Shown here: positions 44,301 to 54,881 of the stretch, in pieces
Layout of the letters: each line of letters begins with the position of its first letter
Position numbering within the stretch: position 1 is the first letter of the stretch
Assembly (NCBI GenBank): GCA_019671135.1
Contig: JAHRHY010000014.1
Coordinates: 1,176,001 to 1,240,000 of the forward strand
DNA: 64,000 nt
DNA from: Linnemannia hyalina
Taxonomy: Eukaryota > Mortierellomycota > Mortierellomycetes > Mortierellales > Mortierellaceae
Direction of reading: 5' to 3'
Made by a program: the position numbers and the translations under genes
Notes under the pieces: generated by a model
Told to the model about the DNA's origin: nothing
What the model saw: the letters and a program-made list of their open reading frames with translations, nothing else
Databases searched by the model: none

Positions 44301-46950
44301 CCAGATGGATCTGGCGACGTCCATCTTTCAGAAGCAGGAGGGCAGACCTGTCGTTGACTACTCTCATATGCGAGACTGGAAGACGTGGAAGGCTCAATTC
44401 TTTGGTCTTGATCCTACGAGGGCGCTCCTTCGAGATGCCAGTCTGCTGAGTCGTGTGGGCAACCAATACCGCTTTGTCCACCGGTCCGTCTTGGAATACT
44501 TTTTCTCTTGCACCATCTCTGGGCCCACCAAAGGGCATGATGAATTTGATCCGCCTGTCCATTCCGAAACATCCGCCGCCTCACCAACTATCGGCGCCCA
44601 TCCGCTGTCTCAGAGGAGCCTTGTCGTAGAGCCCTCGATCATCCAGTTTCTGGCGGAGCGCGTGCAGCTGGACTCTGGATTCAAGGATGAGCTCGTCGCC
44701 ATCATTGAGCTATCCAAGTCCGACGACCAAGCAGCCCAAGCCGCTGCGAACGCCATCACGATCTTGGTCAAGGCAGGAGTGCGATTCAACGGAGCCGATC
44801 TTCGGGGTATTCGAGTTCCCGGAGCGGACATGTCTGGAGGCCAGTTCGACTCGGCACAACTGCAGGAGACTGATTTGACAGGTGTCAACCTCACCAAGAG
44901 CTGGATTCGTCAGGCGAACTTCACCAAGGCGCAGATGGAGGGAGTTCAGTTCGGGGAGATGCCGTACTTGAAGGAGGATAGAGGGGTACAATCGTGCGCC
45001 TATTCGCCTGACGGAACAGCGCTCGCTGTAGGTCTTTTCAGAGGACGCATCAACATTTACGACACCTCTATGTGGACAATGACCCGCACGTTTGAAGGGC
45101 ATCAAGAGTGTGTAAACAGCCTCGCCTATTCGCCAACCGGTCTCCAACTTCTTTCAGGCAGTGACGACAAGACAGTGCGATTGTGGGACTGCGTGAGTGG
45201 GTCGTGCGTTTTTGTTCTGGAGGGGCATACCAACGAAATATGGACTGTGGCGTTTTCACCCTCTGGCAAGCAGGTCGCGTCGGGAAAGGACTCAACTGTG
45301 GGACTATGGGATGTTCAGACAGGCGCCAATCTATTCAACTTGACTGGTCATACTGGATGGATTCGTAACATCTCCTACTCACCCGATGGATATGCGGTCG
45401 TGTCTGTTGGCGGCGATGAGATGATCCGGTTCTTTGACACACAGACTGGACAGCCAGGAGAAGTCTGGGAGAGCCAAAGTAGTGGGATGAATAGCGTCGC
45501 ATACTCCCCTGGAGGCCTAGAGATCGCCGTCGGGTGTCGTAATGGCGAGTTACTGCTCTACAATACAACTACCGGCAAGCCAACGAGGAGTTGGAAGGCT
45601 CATAACGAAGAAGTCTCGGGTGTGAGCTTTTCACCGAACGGCCAGTGGGTCGCCACATGCAGCGATGACGGCACGGTGAAGGTCTGGAGTGCAGCAACAG
45701 GTTCGGTCCTGTCCGTCTTTACAGGTCATAGCGACAGGGTGACACAGGTAGACTTTTCGCCAACCGGACTCCAACTTGCCTCATGTAGTTCTGACGGCAC
45801 CATTCGACTCTGGGACGTGAGCTCATTGGGTACAAGCATGGATGTGGAGGGTGGATCGGACCCGTTGACGAGCGTACTTTTTTCTCCAGACGGTCAAGTT
45901 CTCTTCTCTGGTTCCAATTCGGGAGATGTGCGGCAGTATGATGCAGGATCTGGAGAGTCTGGTCCTTTCTTTGTTTGCGGAGACAATCCTGTCGAGTGCC
46001 TAGCGGTCTCCCCGGATGGTCTTCGAATCGCGTCAGTTGGAACGTGCGACGAATTCGTCATTGTGTGGGACATTGGAGCAGGTCAAGCCGACGTTGTCCT
46101 GTGCGGTCACACAGAACAGGTGGAAGCCTTGGCATTTTCAGAGGACAGCCGCTGGATTGCTACCGGCGGTGACAACTTTACAGTGCTACTTTGGGACGCT
46201 CGCTCAGGGATACTCGACCGCGTGCTTGAAGGCCATACCGGTTCTGTTGTTTGTTTGATATTTACGTTAGATAGTCGTCGAATTTTGTCAGGAGCTTGGG
46301 ATGGAACTATTCGAGCCTGGGATTTGAACAGTCACGAGTGTAGTGTCGTTGTGGATGGTGGCTATGATATAGTACGTTGGGCGTTATCAACTTCACCTGG
46401 TGGCTTGAAGGGTGCTTGTAAACGCTTTAATGGCTATACTATGAAGCTTTGGGACATGGAGAACGGGCATTGGCAACAAACGCTAGAGCACAATGACAAG
46501 GTACAATGCTTTGGGTTTTCGTCCTGTGGGCAATGGATGGGTGTAGGCCTGCGCCGTTCGGTTTGGCTGTGGAATTTCGTCCCTGAAGCGTCGGTGGAAG
46601 GAGGAGGAGGAGGAGGAGGAGGAGGTGGAGAGTGGGAGTGTTCGGTGTTTGTCCAAGATATCTTTGGAGCTGTCAAGAGCATCGCATGGAAACCCCAAGC
46701 ACTGGAGTTTAGTATCGGATGCGATAATGGGTCTCTTCAAGTGTGGAGATTGGTGGAGACGTCGTCGTCGTCGCCGTTGGATGCATGGTCGGCCCAGTTG
46801 GTTTGGAGCGCTGGAAACCCTGTTCTAGCTGCCTCGGATGTCGTTTTTACTGATGCTGTTGGTCTCTCTTCAGCCAATCAGCAATTACTCACTCAGCGCG
46901 GCAGGGCGCCGCTTGAAATTGCTACTGATGGCGAATGGCGCGCCGATTAA
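41368..46950 (+). CDS. NACHT2: complete ARM-like/NACHT/pentapeptide/WD40 STAND protein
   Basis: Intronless coding region of 1860 aa. An ATG at 41368 is preferred over the upstream in-frame codon at 41296, which lies inside a conserved leader intron. Residues 1-175 are Ser/Pro-rich with a basic patch (KYGFRKRLSRLFKG, 107-120). Residues about 190-700 are helical ARM-like repeats. The NACHT ATPase has Walker A GDSGAGKST from 722 and Walker B LICDGYDE at 791-798. A YRFVHRSVLEYFF segment is near 1034. Pentapeptide-type repeats (FNGADLRGI...TDLTGVNLTKSWIRQANF) occupy about 1140-1200. Fourteen WD40 repeats follow to the C-terminus, enough for two seven-bladed propellers. This matches fungal STAND receptors that oligomerise on ligand binding. 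A Gly run encoded by a (GGA)n tract lies at 46600-46629. Confidence 0.95.
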   Translation: MSSSSPQDNSPSLPPASFSTPPGHAEITVDGQRVISQLKNTVTLGRVSSKANGVSTIAQGLATIQLGPTNLLNSLGHRTTGDVAADVDHGPRDASDGRSISSGPPSKYGFRKRLSRLFKGDPKVKESVSTSSASSASFTLVGTEERIQSAVPDRSAMPISLGLHSPAHSTEMSSTPLVVLDTQMQQNPAAYGTLRVDIFPENVIKPTYKTDLPKPHARVDKTPQLVYCCSLLSKAPGPLLPTSDSNVNQDSPLDDKEKKWVQLIDPVLQDRYQRLVEHLVKAFDDHHLKESDVVTEVVFVGPVLDRDTYRSLLSCFISEFEQTIPLDDILLQGLVQLVECASSGYLVDDDLVRIITVLSKELSITHIGTSDHPLHLTLSLARVLDVMVTGKVKDLNRDRDHQPMLQLLDGLKDSDSVVQRYEATYAYQALQYAPDDETPLQVLWRYAKVVAAGAGAVSSVFKLDPEGFLKGIESLQEIGEGVVGAVSTGIEVVDTLRVGAGEAVRASENKFDFMKKRSWYLALQGTALFIRQGRLSDFNLVVSQAPCRNNPNFQWGICRQVGEIAVDPLWDVLVRQQAIDFLGELYRSSSDWKPHVDVKRWILTILIQISELSDVSVKDRAVALLLDLKSGGIDECPGSFSLSRRLPLPSTSPLLAKVQEIPKLEYDLHVLKLMRIADYKQAVYIDPMAKLNLQDTDDNLFPLMDKVRDFLASDSQVMLVLGDSGAGKSTFNRHLEHELWQEYKAGGRIPLFINLPSLERPEKDLVVEQLRTHNFLEDQIRELKLHRKFMLICDGYDESQLTSNLHTTNLFNRSGQWYVKLLITCRTQYLGPDYRGRFEPKAVDQYARVANDLFQQAVIAPFSREQIEDYVEHYVPLEPRTWVKKDYMDKLEAIHNLMDLVRNPFLLTLSLEALPTVVQGKTDLSRLRVTRAELYDTFVRHWMGVNKRRLQDQRLDRENQMAFDFLCADGFERHGILYQMDLATSIFQKQEGRPVVDYSHMRDWKTWKAQFFGLDPTRALLRDASLLSRVGNQYRFVHRSVLEYFFSCTISGPTKGHDEFDPPVHSETSAASPTIGAHPLSQRSLVVEPSIIQFLAERVQLDSGFKDELVAIIELSKSDDQAAQAAANAITILVKAGVRFNGADLRGIRVPGADMSGGQFDSAQLQETDLTGVNLTKSWIRQANFTKAQMEGVQFGEMPYLKEDRGVQSCAYSPDGTALAVGLFRGRINIYDTSMWTMTRTFEGHQECVNSLAYSPTGLQLLSGSDDKTVRLWDCVSGSCVFVLEGHTNEIWTVAFSPSGKQVASGKDSTVGLWDVQTGANLFNLTGHTGWIRNISYSPDGYAVVSVGGDEMIRFFDTQTGQPGEVWESQSSGMNSVAYSPGGLEIAVGCRNGELLLYNTTTGKPTRSWKAHNEEVSGVSFSPNGQWVATCSDDGTVKVWSAATGSVLSVFTGHSDRVTQVDFSPTGLQLASCSSDGTIRLWDVSSLGTSMDVEGGSDPLTSVLFSPDGQVLFSGSNSGDVRQYDAGSGESGPFFVCGDNPVECLAVSPDGLRIASVGTCDEFVIVWDIGAGQADVVLCGHTEQVEALAFSEDSRWIATGGDNFTVLLWDARSGILDRVLEGHTGSVVCLIFTLDSRRILSGAWDGTIRAWDLNSHECSVVVDGGYDIVRWALSTSPGGLKGACKRFNGYTMKLWDMENGHWQQTLEHNDKVQCFGFSSCGQWMGVGLRRSVWLWNFVPEASVEGGGGGGGGGGEWECSVFVQDIFGAVKSIAWKPQALEFSIGCDNGSLQVWRLVETSSSSPLDAWSAQLVWSAGNPVLAASDVVFTDAVGLSSANQQLLTQRGRAPLEIATDGEWRAD
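46600..46629 (+). repeat. Coding (GGA)n microsatellite in NACHT2
   Basis: A GGA run encodes about ten consecutive Gly in a loop between the last two WD40 blades. NACHT3 has only about four Gly at the same place. Confidence 0.85.
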
Positions 46951-47171
46951 TAATATATCTTATTTTTGTTCATTGGAATGGTGTGCGTCTGTTTTTTTTA
47001 TCGAATGTGGTGGTGCTGAGATACATTTGGTACATGTACCATCTTGAAGGATTCTGCCGACAAGACGGATGAAGATGTGCTTTTGTTTCCCGCCTTGTCC
47101 ATGACGGGCACGACATTGTTATATCTGGAGCGACTTTGGGTTTTTTGGAGGTTGGTCGAGGGTGGTGGGTT

Positions 47172-47235
<64 letters not shown>

Positions 47236-47361
47236 TAGAGGAGTGAGGCGCATTGGATGACATTGCTACCGAGACTGGTCAACTTTCATCAACTGAACAC
47301 GTTAGTGATTCTTTTTAAAAAAAGGCATTGTTTTTAGGTTTTTTGTTGACTGCAATACAAA
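46951..47361. other. 3' flank of NACHT2
   Basis: No gene. Contains a (GA)n microsatellite (47178-47229). Confidence 0.6.
47178..47229 (+). repeat. (GA)n microsatellite
   Basis: Uninterrupted GA dinucleotide run of 52 bp between the 3' ends of NACHT2 and membrane relic B. Confidence 0.95.
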
Positions 47362-48290
47362 CTATGGACTCTCCTTCGATCCTTGATTAGGACCATCAAT
47401 TCTCTGTTGTTCGCGCTTAGCATCCGTAGCTTTCTTGGCATCCTCTTCATCCATTCTGTTTAAAGTCCCTGACCGTCCGCCATATAATGTAGATCGAGAT
47501 CAGCTCGAGCAGAACAGCATCAAAAGATGGATTGATCCATGACCACAGCAGCGACCTGACATAGTCGATCATGGCCATTGGTAACATCGATTTAGTTGGC
47601 TCGTTGATAAACCGTGTACGACCCTGCACGAATAGACCCACATCGACCAACAGCCAGCTTAGTATTGCATAGTACAACACTTGAATGCATCGTCTCGATG
47701 CACCGGTAGCTGTGACAAGCACAGCGAGATGAGAGAGAAAAAAATATGCATTCAACATAAAGAGTTTGATCATAACCCATGCGAGGAAGATTTAGGTTTG
47801 ATTTGACCCAAGGTATCGTTTTCATCTCACAAATGGCCAATGCAAAAGGCGAATCAAGAAAAAGTAACACTCACTTAGAAGGATAATTGTCGGCCACCTC
47901 GACTCTCTTCCAGTTACTCTGGAGGGCCACCATAAAGTGGAAACCAAGAATAACCGACCTCTTCGACATCAGATTCCTCCGTCTCCTCCCTGTCATGCCT
48001 TTGAGGATCTTACCCCAATATCCTCATCCTCCTTGCCAATAACCTGAATGGACTCCTCCCGACTGTGCAGCGTCCTCTCATCACTCGCCATTGTCTAGTC
48101 CAGAACCATCTTCAACCCAAATCCAACCACCACAAACTTTACGAAGTCAAACACCATCGGTTGGATGGATTGAAAGGAGTCGAAAGTAAATACATCCGGT
48201 GTGGCAATAGAAATCCTGTATCCCACATACACGACTCCGAGGATCAGTTCAACGGGCCAGCCATAGAGGGCGAGTCGAGTCTGCACTATC
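47362..48290 (-). pseudogene. Multi-pass membrane protein relic B
   Basis: Second copy of the membrane gene found as relic A (6047-7011). Recognisable pieces are FVVVGFGLKMVLD, KRSVILGFHFMVALQSNWKR, VLYYAILSWLLVDVGLFVQG and DYVRSLLWSWINPSFDAVLL. Lesions differ from relic A: an in-frame TAG directly after MVLD, a further TGA in the acidic region, loss of the GT donor (CTAAG where A has GTAAG), a deletion of about 65 bp removing the acceptor and start of exon 2, and a 1-nt insertion near the 3' end that truncates the charged tail. The upstream piece (RLALYGWPVELILGVVYVGY) has no ATG. It lies tail-to-tail with NACHT2. Confidence 0.68.
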
Positions 48291-49795
48291 CTGGAACTGT
48301 ATGAGACGACTGATCGAAGGATGCCACTGAGTAAGTAAATTTAATTACAAAAATCGAAGGTCACTCTCTTTGGTAATGACTGTGGGATTGGGGGGATCTG
48401 TAGTCAGAATTGTCCGCGAAATGCTTTTATTTTAAAGTATATAATAAATAACACGACGACTTTATGGGTACTTGGGTATGAGAGATTAGGGGGTACCAAA
48501 AACTGAAGGCCGATTGACAAGGAGACAATGTGTGCAGAAAAAGAGTGAATGGTCAAAAGCAAGCAGCATAGCAAAGTGCGTAGTAAGTGATGGGCAGGGT
48601 AGAATGCGAATGTATAGAAAATACAAAGGATAAGCTGTCATTGGTACTGTCACTGGGGCAGAGGAGGTAGGCAAGAGATCGCTTAAAATCTAGATATGGC
48701 TGCCCCTGTGCGTGTGTTCGCTGCCGTGACACTTGGCGGCAATTTCTCAAAAAAGCTCGTTAACCTTTATAATTGCAAATGCACATCCTGACAGTGTTCA
48801 GTCCAAACAAGCCTTCCAAGAATTCCTTTTTTTCTTTGTACAACGCCCTTGATTAAGTAGGCAAGAGCATTTCTCGCGCATACACCGCGGGAAAGCTTCC
48901 GAGTTTACGCTTCTGTCCAATCATTCTCCAAGTTCAGGATCCTCTGACTCGCGCGTGGGCGAGAAAATAATAAAAAAAAAACGAACATGTCTTACGCGCT
49001 AATGGAACTCTTGTGAGTAAAACCCACTCCTCTTGGCGCAAGTTTGGGACGCTGTCCGATTGGTCTGTCAAAAAGTCGATTGAAGATACATGGCGGAGTT
49101 ACTTTGACGTTTGAATTCTAATTCCTTTAGGCATTTTTCTCACGCTGATGCCTGATGGTATATGTAGTGCCTGATTATGAGGTTCGTCAGGATCTTCATT
49201 GTTCCTGGACAGAGTATATCAATGGCGTACATGTTAGTCTCGAAAAGTGTGCCCAAGGGTTGGTTAGCGTTGGCGAGCACACTGCACTGGTTCAAACTCT
49301 CACAAATCTAGCCCTGCAAGAAGTAACCATTCGGATTTGTTCCGTGCAAGCACCGTCGAGGGCAAGGGCGGAATGCAGTTTTTGGAGGTAGCACCCTCAT
49401 GCGACCTTCATGCGCCAAGGACCATTCTGAAGAATTGTCTGGATTCTGTTCTTGTTCCTTCTGATATGTAGCCACAGCCTCCTTCCATGACTTCCATTTA
49501 CAGCCTTTCAATTCGATTAGAGATCCTTTTGAACTTTCAGATACTCGCTCCTGGGTGTAAAAATTCACGCGCCATCAGTTGTTTCATATAAAGAGGAGGT
49601 AATTCTCTGTCAATTCTCTTTCCCCCTCCCCTCTTTTTTGTCCCCTGTCCACCACCTGTTGAGAACCATCGCCATCCTCCTCGCCCTCCCCATCCTTCCA
49701 TCTTCCATCTCCATAACTTCTTTTGAAGAAGTCCTCCTGTATATTTTCCCTCTCCACCCTATTTGTATACCTAGCATCCGCCACTTTTATTTACG
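48291..49795. other. Intergenic, OPT gene promoter at right
   Basis: Short ORFs only (for example at 49155-49391 and 49308-49568), without domain, splice or composition support. TATAAAG at about 49587-49593, followed by a CT-rich leader, marks the promoter of the OPT transporter gene. Confidence 0.5.
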
Positions 49796-51969
49796 ATGGC
49801 CACACAAGTCAACGAGAAGTCGGAATACAACGACTTTCCCAACGAGAAGCCCACTTCCCTTAATGGCGTCGAGAATACGATTGACCTCCATGACGAGGAG
49901 GATGAGTTCATTGACGAGCCTAAGCAGTTTACTGTGTAAGTGCCTGCTTGGCCATTCCGCAGTACCTTTCCGCCTATATCTCCCTCGTTGACTTCCTCTA
50001 ACCTTTATGTTTATTTTTCTTTTATGCTCACAGTCGTGCGGTCCTTGTCGGATCTGTCTTGGGTCTTGTAGTCGCTGCCAGCAACATGTACACGGGTCTC
50101 AAGGCCGGATGGACCTTCGGAGCAGCTTTGTGGGGCTCCATCTTTGGTTTCTTGCTCTTGAAGCTCTTGACTCGTTTCACCGGTGGTATTTTTGGCCCCA
50201 AGGAGAACACTGTCTGCCAGACTGCCGCAACCGCTGCCGGAGGACTCTCTGCTGGATTCGTCACTGCCATTCCTGCCATGTATCGTATGGGTCTTATGGG
50301 CGATAGACACCCCAGGGATGATGTCGTTGCGCTGTTGCTCTGGTCCACCTGCTCGGCCTTCTTTGGCATGTTCTTCGCCGTCCCTCTCCGCACCCACTTT
50401 GTCATCAACCAAAACCTGGTCTTCCCTACCCCCCGCGCTGCTGCTGAGACCATTAAGAGTTTGCATAGAGCCGGCTCAACCGCCGCCAAGGATGCTAAGG
50501 AATCCGGCATCGTCATGGGAGCATCGTTCCTCATTTCGATGGTCTGGGGCACCCTCGCTCATTTCGTTCCTGGTCTCTTGGGTGATCTTCACATTCTCTA
50601 CTATATGGGCAAGTCCGCTGCTAATGGGGCCCTCATGAACGCCGATAAAATATGGGGATGGTACTTTTCTTGGGACTTTGCCTTCTTTGGTGCTGGTTTG
50701 ATGACCCCTGGAAGTACCGTTTTCTCGTTCGTGGCTGGATCTATCACTGCCTTCGGAATTGCTGGACCCATGATGACTGATGCGGGCTACCTGTGGGGCA
50801 AAACCGGCTTCGATCGCGCAAAAGACGCACCGAATGCACCCATTACAACCGTTGCCTCTGCCCAGTCCTGGTTCATCTGGCCCGGTATTGCCATGATGGT
50901 CTTTTCTGCATTTTCGGAACTCGGTATCAACTGGCGTTCTATCTACTTCTCGCTCCAGGTCGTCGGTCGTGAAGGTCGCAACCTTATCCGCAAGCTGAGC
51001 AAGAAGGAAGCCCTGGCTGTCGACGCAGCTGCCCCGGTCTCCAAGGACACCACCCCTGAGCAAGAGCTGATCCCTACCTCCTGGTGGGTTAGTGGTCTGC
51101 TTGTTTCGACTCTCTTTACCATCTTGGTCATGTATTTCAACTTCCAGGTCCCCGTGTACGCCAGTATCGGAGTGGTCCTTTTGTCCTTCCTCCTTGCCTT
51201 TGTCGGTCTCCAGTCCACCGGTGAGACAGACATCAACCCCACCGGCGCTATTGGTAAGGTCACTCAGCTGGTCTTCGCCCGCATCCCAAACCCCGACATC
51301 CAGATCGTCCAGAAGACAAACTTGATGTGTGCCAACATTGCTGCTGCTGCTTGCTCTCAGGCTGTCGACATGGTTTCCGATCTCAAGACCGCTCAACTGA
51401 CCAAGGCCTCGCCCCGCGCCATGTTGGGAGCCCAGATTGTCGGTTCTGTCTTCGCCATTGCCATTGCCATCCCCTTGTTCTTACTCTACGCCGGCGCCTA
51501 CCCTTGCATTCTGATGGAATTGCCCGACGGCGTGAAGTGCCAATTCCCCACCCCTTCCGTCATTGCCTGGGCTAACACGTGCAAGCTTTTGACTGGCGGT
51601 GGCACGATTCCCAAGGAATCTATGATCGCAACCATCGTTCTTGGCCTACTGGCCGTTCTTAACGTCCTCATCCGTGTCAAGTTCGTACCCGACGCGTGGA
51701 AGCCTTACTGGCCCAACTTGAACGCCTTTGGTCTTGGTTTCGTCAACGTCGGAGTCGCCACTCCTTGCTGCATGCTCGTCGGTTGGGTTGCCGGTCAGTT
51801 GTGGTTGAAGTTTGGCAAGGCCTCGCACGGCCGCTTGATGTACTCTGTCTCCGCCGGTCTGATCTCTGGTATCGGTATCGCTGGTGTGATCAAGGCTGCT
51901 CTCACTGTCGGCGGCGTTGATGGCGGAAGCGTCCTTGTTGGCTGTGGTATTGGGGGAGAATTGTGTTAA
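49796..51969 (+). CDS. OPT-superfamily oligopeptide/metal-chelate transporter
   Basis: Exons 49796-49935 and 50034-51969 (98-nt intron) give 691 aa. The N-terminal 45 residues are acidic and cytosolic. The rest is a polytopic membrane protein with about 14-16 hydrophobic segments. OPT landmarks are VVAASNMYTGLKAGWTFGAA, the ENTVCQTAATAAGGLSAGFV segment and a Gly-rich C-terminal helix (SAGLISGIGIAGVIKAALTV). OPT proteins import small peptides or metal chelates by proton coupling. The segment after ENTV resembles the yeast YGL114W branch rather than the Opt1/Opt2 branch; substrate is unknown. The C-terminus ends GCGIGGELC. Confidence 0.92.
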
Positions 51970-52851
51970 TACTCCTATTTTAATAAATCAACATTTTCTT
52001 TTCAGATTGTCGAACGTAAAGGTGCATCTCATCCTTGCAGAGGATAAAACCATGAATTGGATTCCCAGCGATAGGTAAACAAAGGATTGGCGCGACAGAA
52101 ATAACATAAACACTGCCCAAACATGACTGGGTAAGTTTAGTCCTTGCACCAATTTCTATTACACATCACTCACGCACTGCATTACTCCGTTCACCTATCG
52201 GCAGTTTACCACAGGGGACAAAAATGATTCAATATTTCGTCGGAATAGACAATTTTTGTCGCCATCAACAAATACAGCGTTAAGAAAAGGTCAACCTTGC
52301 CATGCTATAGTCTAGATTCTCGATAGTCAGCTCGCACCAGCTTGCAAAACCTTCGTACGACATCAACCTGTTGGTAAGATATTTTAGCATTTGCTCTGTA
52401 CTTTGCTAATGGATTAAGATCCATATAGATTTTAACGACCAGAGACCGACAACAATGCGGCTCCATTACTCAATGCGTGTTTTTGAGGGATTTGTCTGGG
52501 GTCTGGATCAGCTCTAGTGCCGATGTTGATTTACTTGCTGTCTAAGCAGTCATCGCACTGACGCAGAACGGATCTTCAGCTCATCCTGAGAGCAGCATGT
52601 TCTGACCTTGTCTTAGTCAAAAACAAATAACCCTATTAATCTTAGTTGGAGTGATCGAACTGACATATTTTTTCTTCCGTACTCGAGTGTCTTGGCACAT
52701 CATTTCGTATTCTTCGCATGTACTCAACAATATTGATAAAACATGGGTAACAGAGGTATTCTACAACATGACTTTTATTGATGGGAACCAACCGGTCTCA
52801 AAATGAGGAAGAGAAAAGAAGAAAGTGAGGCAGAAGACAAATCGTCCGGGC
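51970..52851. other. Intergenic, nothing recognised
   Basis: 3' flanks of the convergent OPT gene and secreted-protein pseudogene. No ORF of note, RNA or repeat. Confidence 0.5.
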
Positions 52852-53523
52852 TTAGACCTCGACGCAGTCCCAGTATTCATAGGCGCCACCGAAACCGTTG
52901 GAGGGAGCGGGTCCATTGTGGTCTCTCTTGGACTTGGGGTACTCTCTGCCCTTGTAAATCAAGGTAATAGCATCGGCCCAGTGAGCTCCACGGGCCTTGA
53001 TACAGAACTGGTCGTTGCATCTGTCGACGCGGCATCGGGACGGTCGACGAACTCAAAGGAGCCATGGTAGTAGCTCTTTACCTCAAGCGTGAACTTGTTC
53101 CTGAAGCTGCCCGCGTAGGGTCCAAGATAAACATTCCATGACAAAGTCATGCTGCGGTAAGAATGCCTCTCCAAAGCGCAGACATAGTATTAGTAGTGCG
53201 CCGAGCCCTCTTGTCTGCTCTTTGTCCTTTTACACATCACTTCTTGGACGAGAGCAGTATTGACAAGAGTTTCGCTGGCGCGCTGCAGTGTATCGTTTCG
53301 TGTGATTCTTTAGGACGCTATTATCACTACTCCCGACTATTAACCCCCCCCTCGGTACCGATTGAGGACTTAACAGCGGTCCTACAACTCTGGCCTTCGA
53401 TCCTCTCCCCTGAGTAACAATATCTATATGTTACTTACGGGGTTGAATCGCTAGTAGGCATGGCAACGGCAACGGTGGCAGCGACGAGGGTAGCGATCAA
53501 AGCAGAGAAGCAGAGAACCTCAT
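52852..53523 (-). pseudogene. Small secreted Cys-containing protein, frameshifted
   Basis: The start ATG at 53521-53523 begins a signal peptide (MRFSA...LIATLVAATVAVAMP) that is thrown out of frame by a direct 8-bp duplication (TTCTCTGC twice). After a donor GTAAGTAA and an intron of about 285 nt ending CCGCAG near 53160, the mature part reads MTLSWNVYLGPYAGSFRNKF and TLEVKSYYHGSFEFVDRP. One base is then missing, and the rest continues in another frame as CRVDRCNDQFCIKARGAHWA, DAITLIYKGREYPKSKRDHN and FGGAYEYWDCVEV before TAA 52852-52854. Both frames are clearly coding in character, so this looks like a recently inactivated gene, or assembly errors. The family is not recognised. A TATA-like element is near 53572. 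Confidence 0.7.
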
Positions 53524-54462
53524 CTTTGGATGTGGGTGGGGTTACTGAGGAGGAAAGGTGATGATAACCTTTCTATATTGAAAACTCAATGGTGCCCTAA
53601 TATGTTCTGCTGAGAAGGGTGAATGACCAAAATGTGGAAGGCACTTGACTGAGTTTTGTCCAAATACAGCGCGCTTTGGGGGTCTGCATTGGGAGAGCTG
53701 TCAGAGATAAAGGGAGAGAGAAAAGAGGAGAGAGTATCGAAGTTGCTAGAAGATCATATCAATCAGTCAGCACGGAACCGTTTTCCGTGAAAAAGTGGCG
53801 AACGGGCAGTAAAGCCTTCAAACTATCGTGTTCAATCCCATTTAAAGTTTGATTTTTATGGCGTTATTTTTTACGTAGCGTTTTTGACCGAAAGAATACA
53901 CATGGATGGCGCGGAAAAAAAATTGACGGAAAAGGCACCTTGAGAAGGAGAAAGCAGATATGTTGGTATCCAATGGAGACGGTTCAACTGGCCAAGATAG
54001 ACTCTTGGCAAAAAAGACGGCCAACAATATCGCATTGCTTTGTTTTTTTTATGAATGACCATGCACTAAAGACAAAAGGACAATGGTGCTGTTAATTGAG
54101 CGGTGCCGATATGTGGCTCCTTCCATGCCTTTGAAACCTCCTGAATTTTTCATTTCCCTCTTGGTATGAAGTAGAGAACGATCCACAGGAAGGTTTGGAA
54201 CCAGGAACGTGAATGCCAAGAGCCGATCCGCCAATGTGGATGTATTACCTAGATTTTTCTTTCCCTCATGCACAACAGCCCAATCTCATACAGTGAAAGC
54301 AGCTAGCGTCATCAAAAAACATTTCTTGTGATGACGGAAATAGTCCTAGCCTAGGACTCCCGCTCGCATATACTCGGGGTGTGGATATTGCTTGTATCTG
54401 TTTGTTTGCCCTCCTTGCTACCTTCTAGCACATCCACCATCCTCTCCTTCAATTCTCTCCCA
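53524..54462. other. Intergenic, nothing recognised
   Basis: Promoter of the secreted-protein pseudogene at left; elsewhere A- and T-runs (53917-53924, 54043-54050) and short ORFs. Confidence 0.45.
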
Positions 54463-54881
54463 ATGTCGTTCCACTATTCAATGGACGAGGACCATCTTCC
54501 ACACCCGACTGAAGAAGGTGTATGAGAGAGGAAGCAAGGCGAGACTGCATGCAGAGAGCCTTTGACGAATGTCCATTTTTTTATGTTAGACAGCAATATC
54601 GCTTTCGTCCTAAGTTTATTGACACCTATACAAAAGAAACTTGCTTTTACAGTAAAGATCGTGAAGTATTTGGGCTGTGTGCAAGACTAGAAAAATATCC
54701 GGGCTATCCGTTCAACTTTGACGAATCGAAGTTTCTCGGTATTCGCGTTCGTGGTTTAGATCTTCCTGTGCATCGTGTCTCTACTTCGCACCAAGAAAAA
54801 ATAAGAGAAAGACAGCGAATTCCAAGATCATCGGGCGCTTTATATGGTGTTTCTTTGTCTGTAATGTATGGACATACATGA
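54463..54881 (+). CDS. Unplaced hypothetical ORF, AT-rich codons
   Basis: ATG 54522 opens a 119-aa ORF rich in Phe, Tyr and Arg (for example FFYVRQQYRFRPKFIDTYTK and YPGYPFNFDESKF), ending at TGA 54879-54881. No family is recognised. Codon choice (TTT, TAT, AGA, AAA) is much more AT-rich than in neighbouring genes. A short ORF at 54463-54524 (MSFHYSMDEDHLPHPTEEGV) lies upstream in another frame. The acceptor-like TTTTTTTATGTTAG at 54573-54586 could splice it into a different frame, so the gene model is unsettled. It may be a young or horizontally acquired gene, or non-coding. Confidence 0.3.

Noticed and set aside
47178..47229. (GA)n run as a functional element
   Set aside because: Simple microsatellite between convergent 3' ends; no sign of function beyond being polymorphic DNA.
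49308..49568. 86-aa minus-strand ORF upstream of the OPT gene
   Set aside because: Some protein-like composition but no ATG context, domain, splice support or paralogue in the window.
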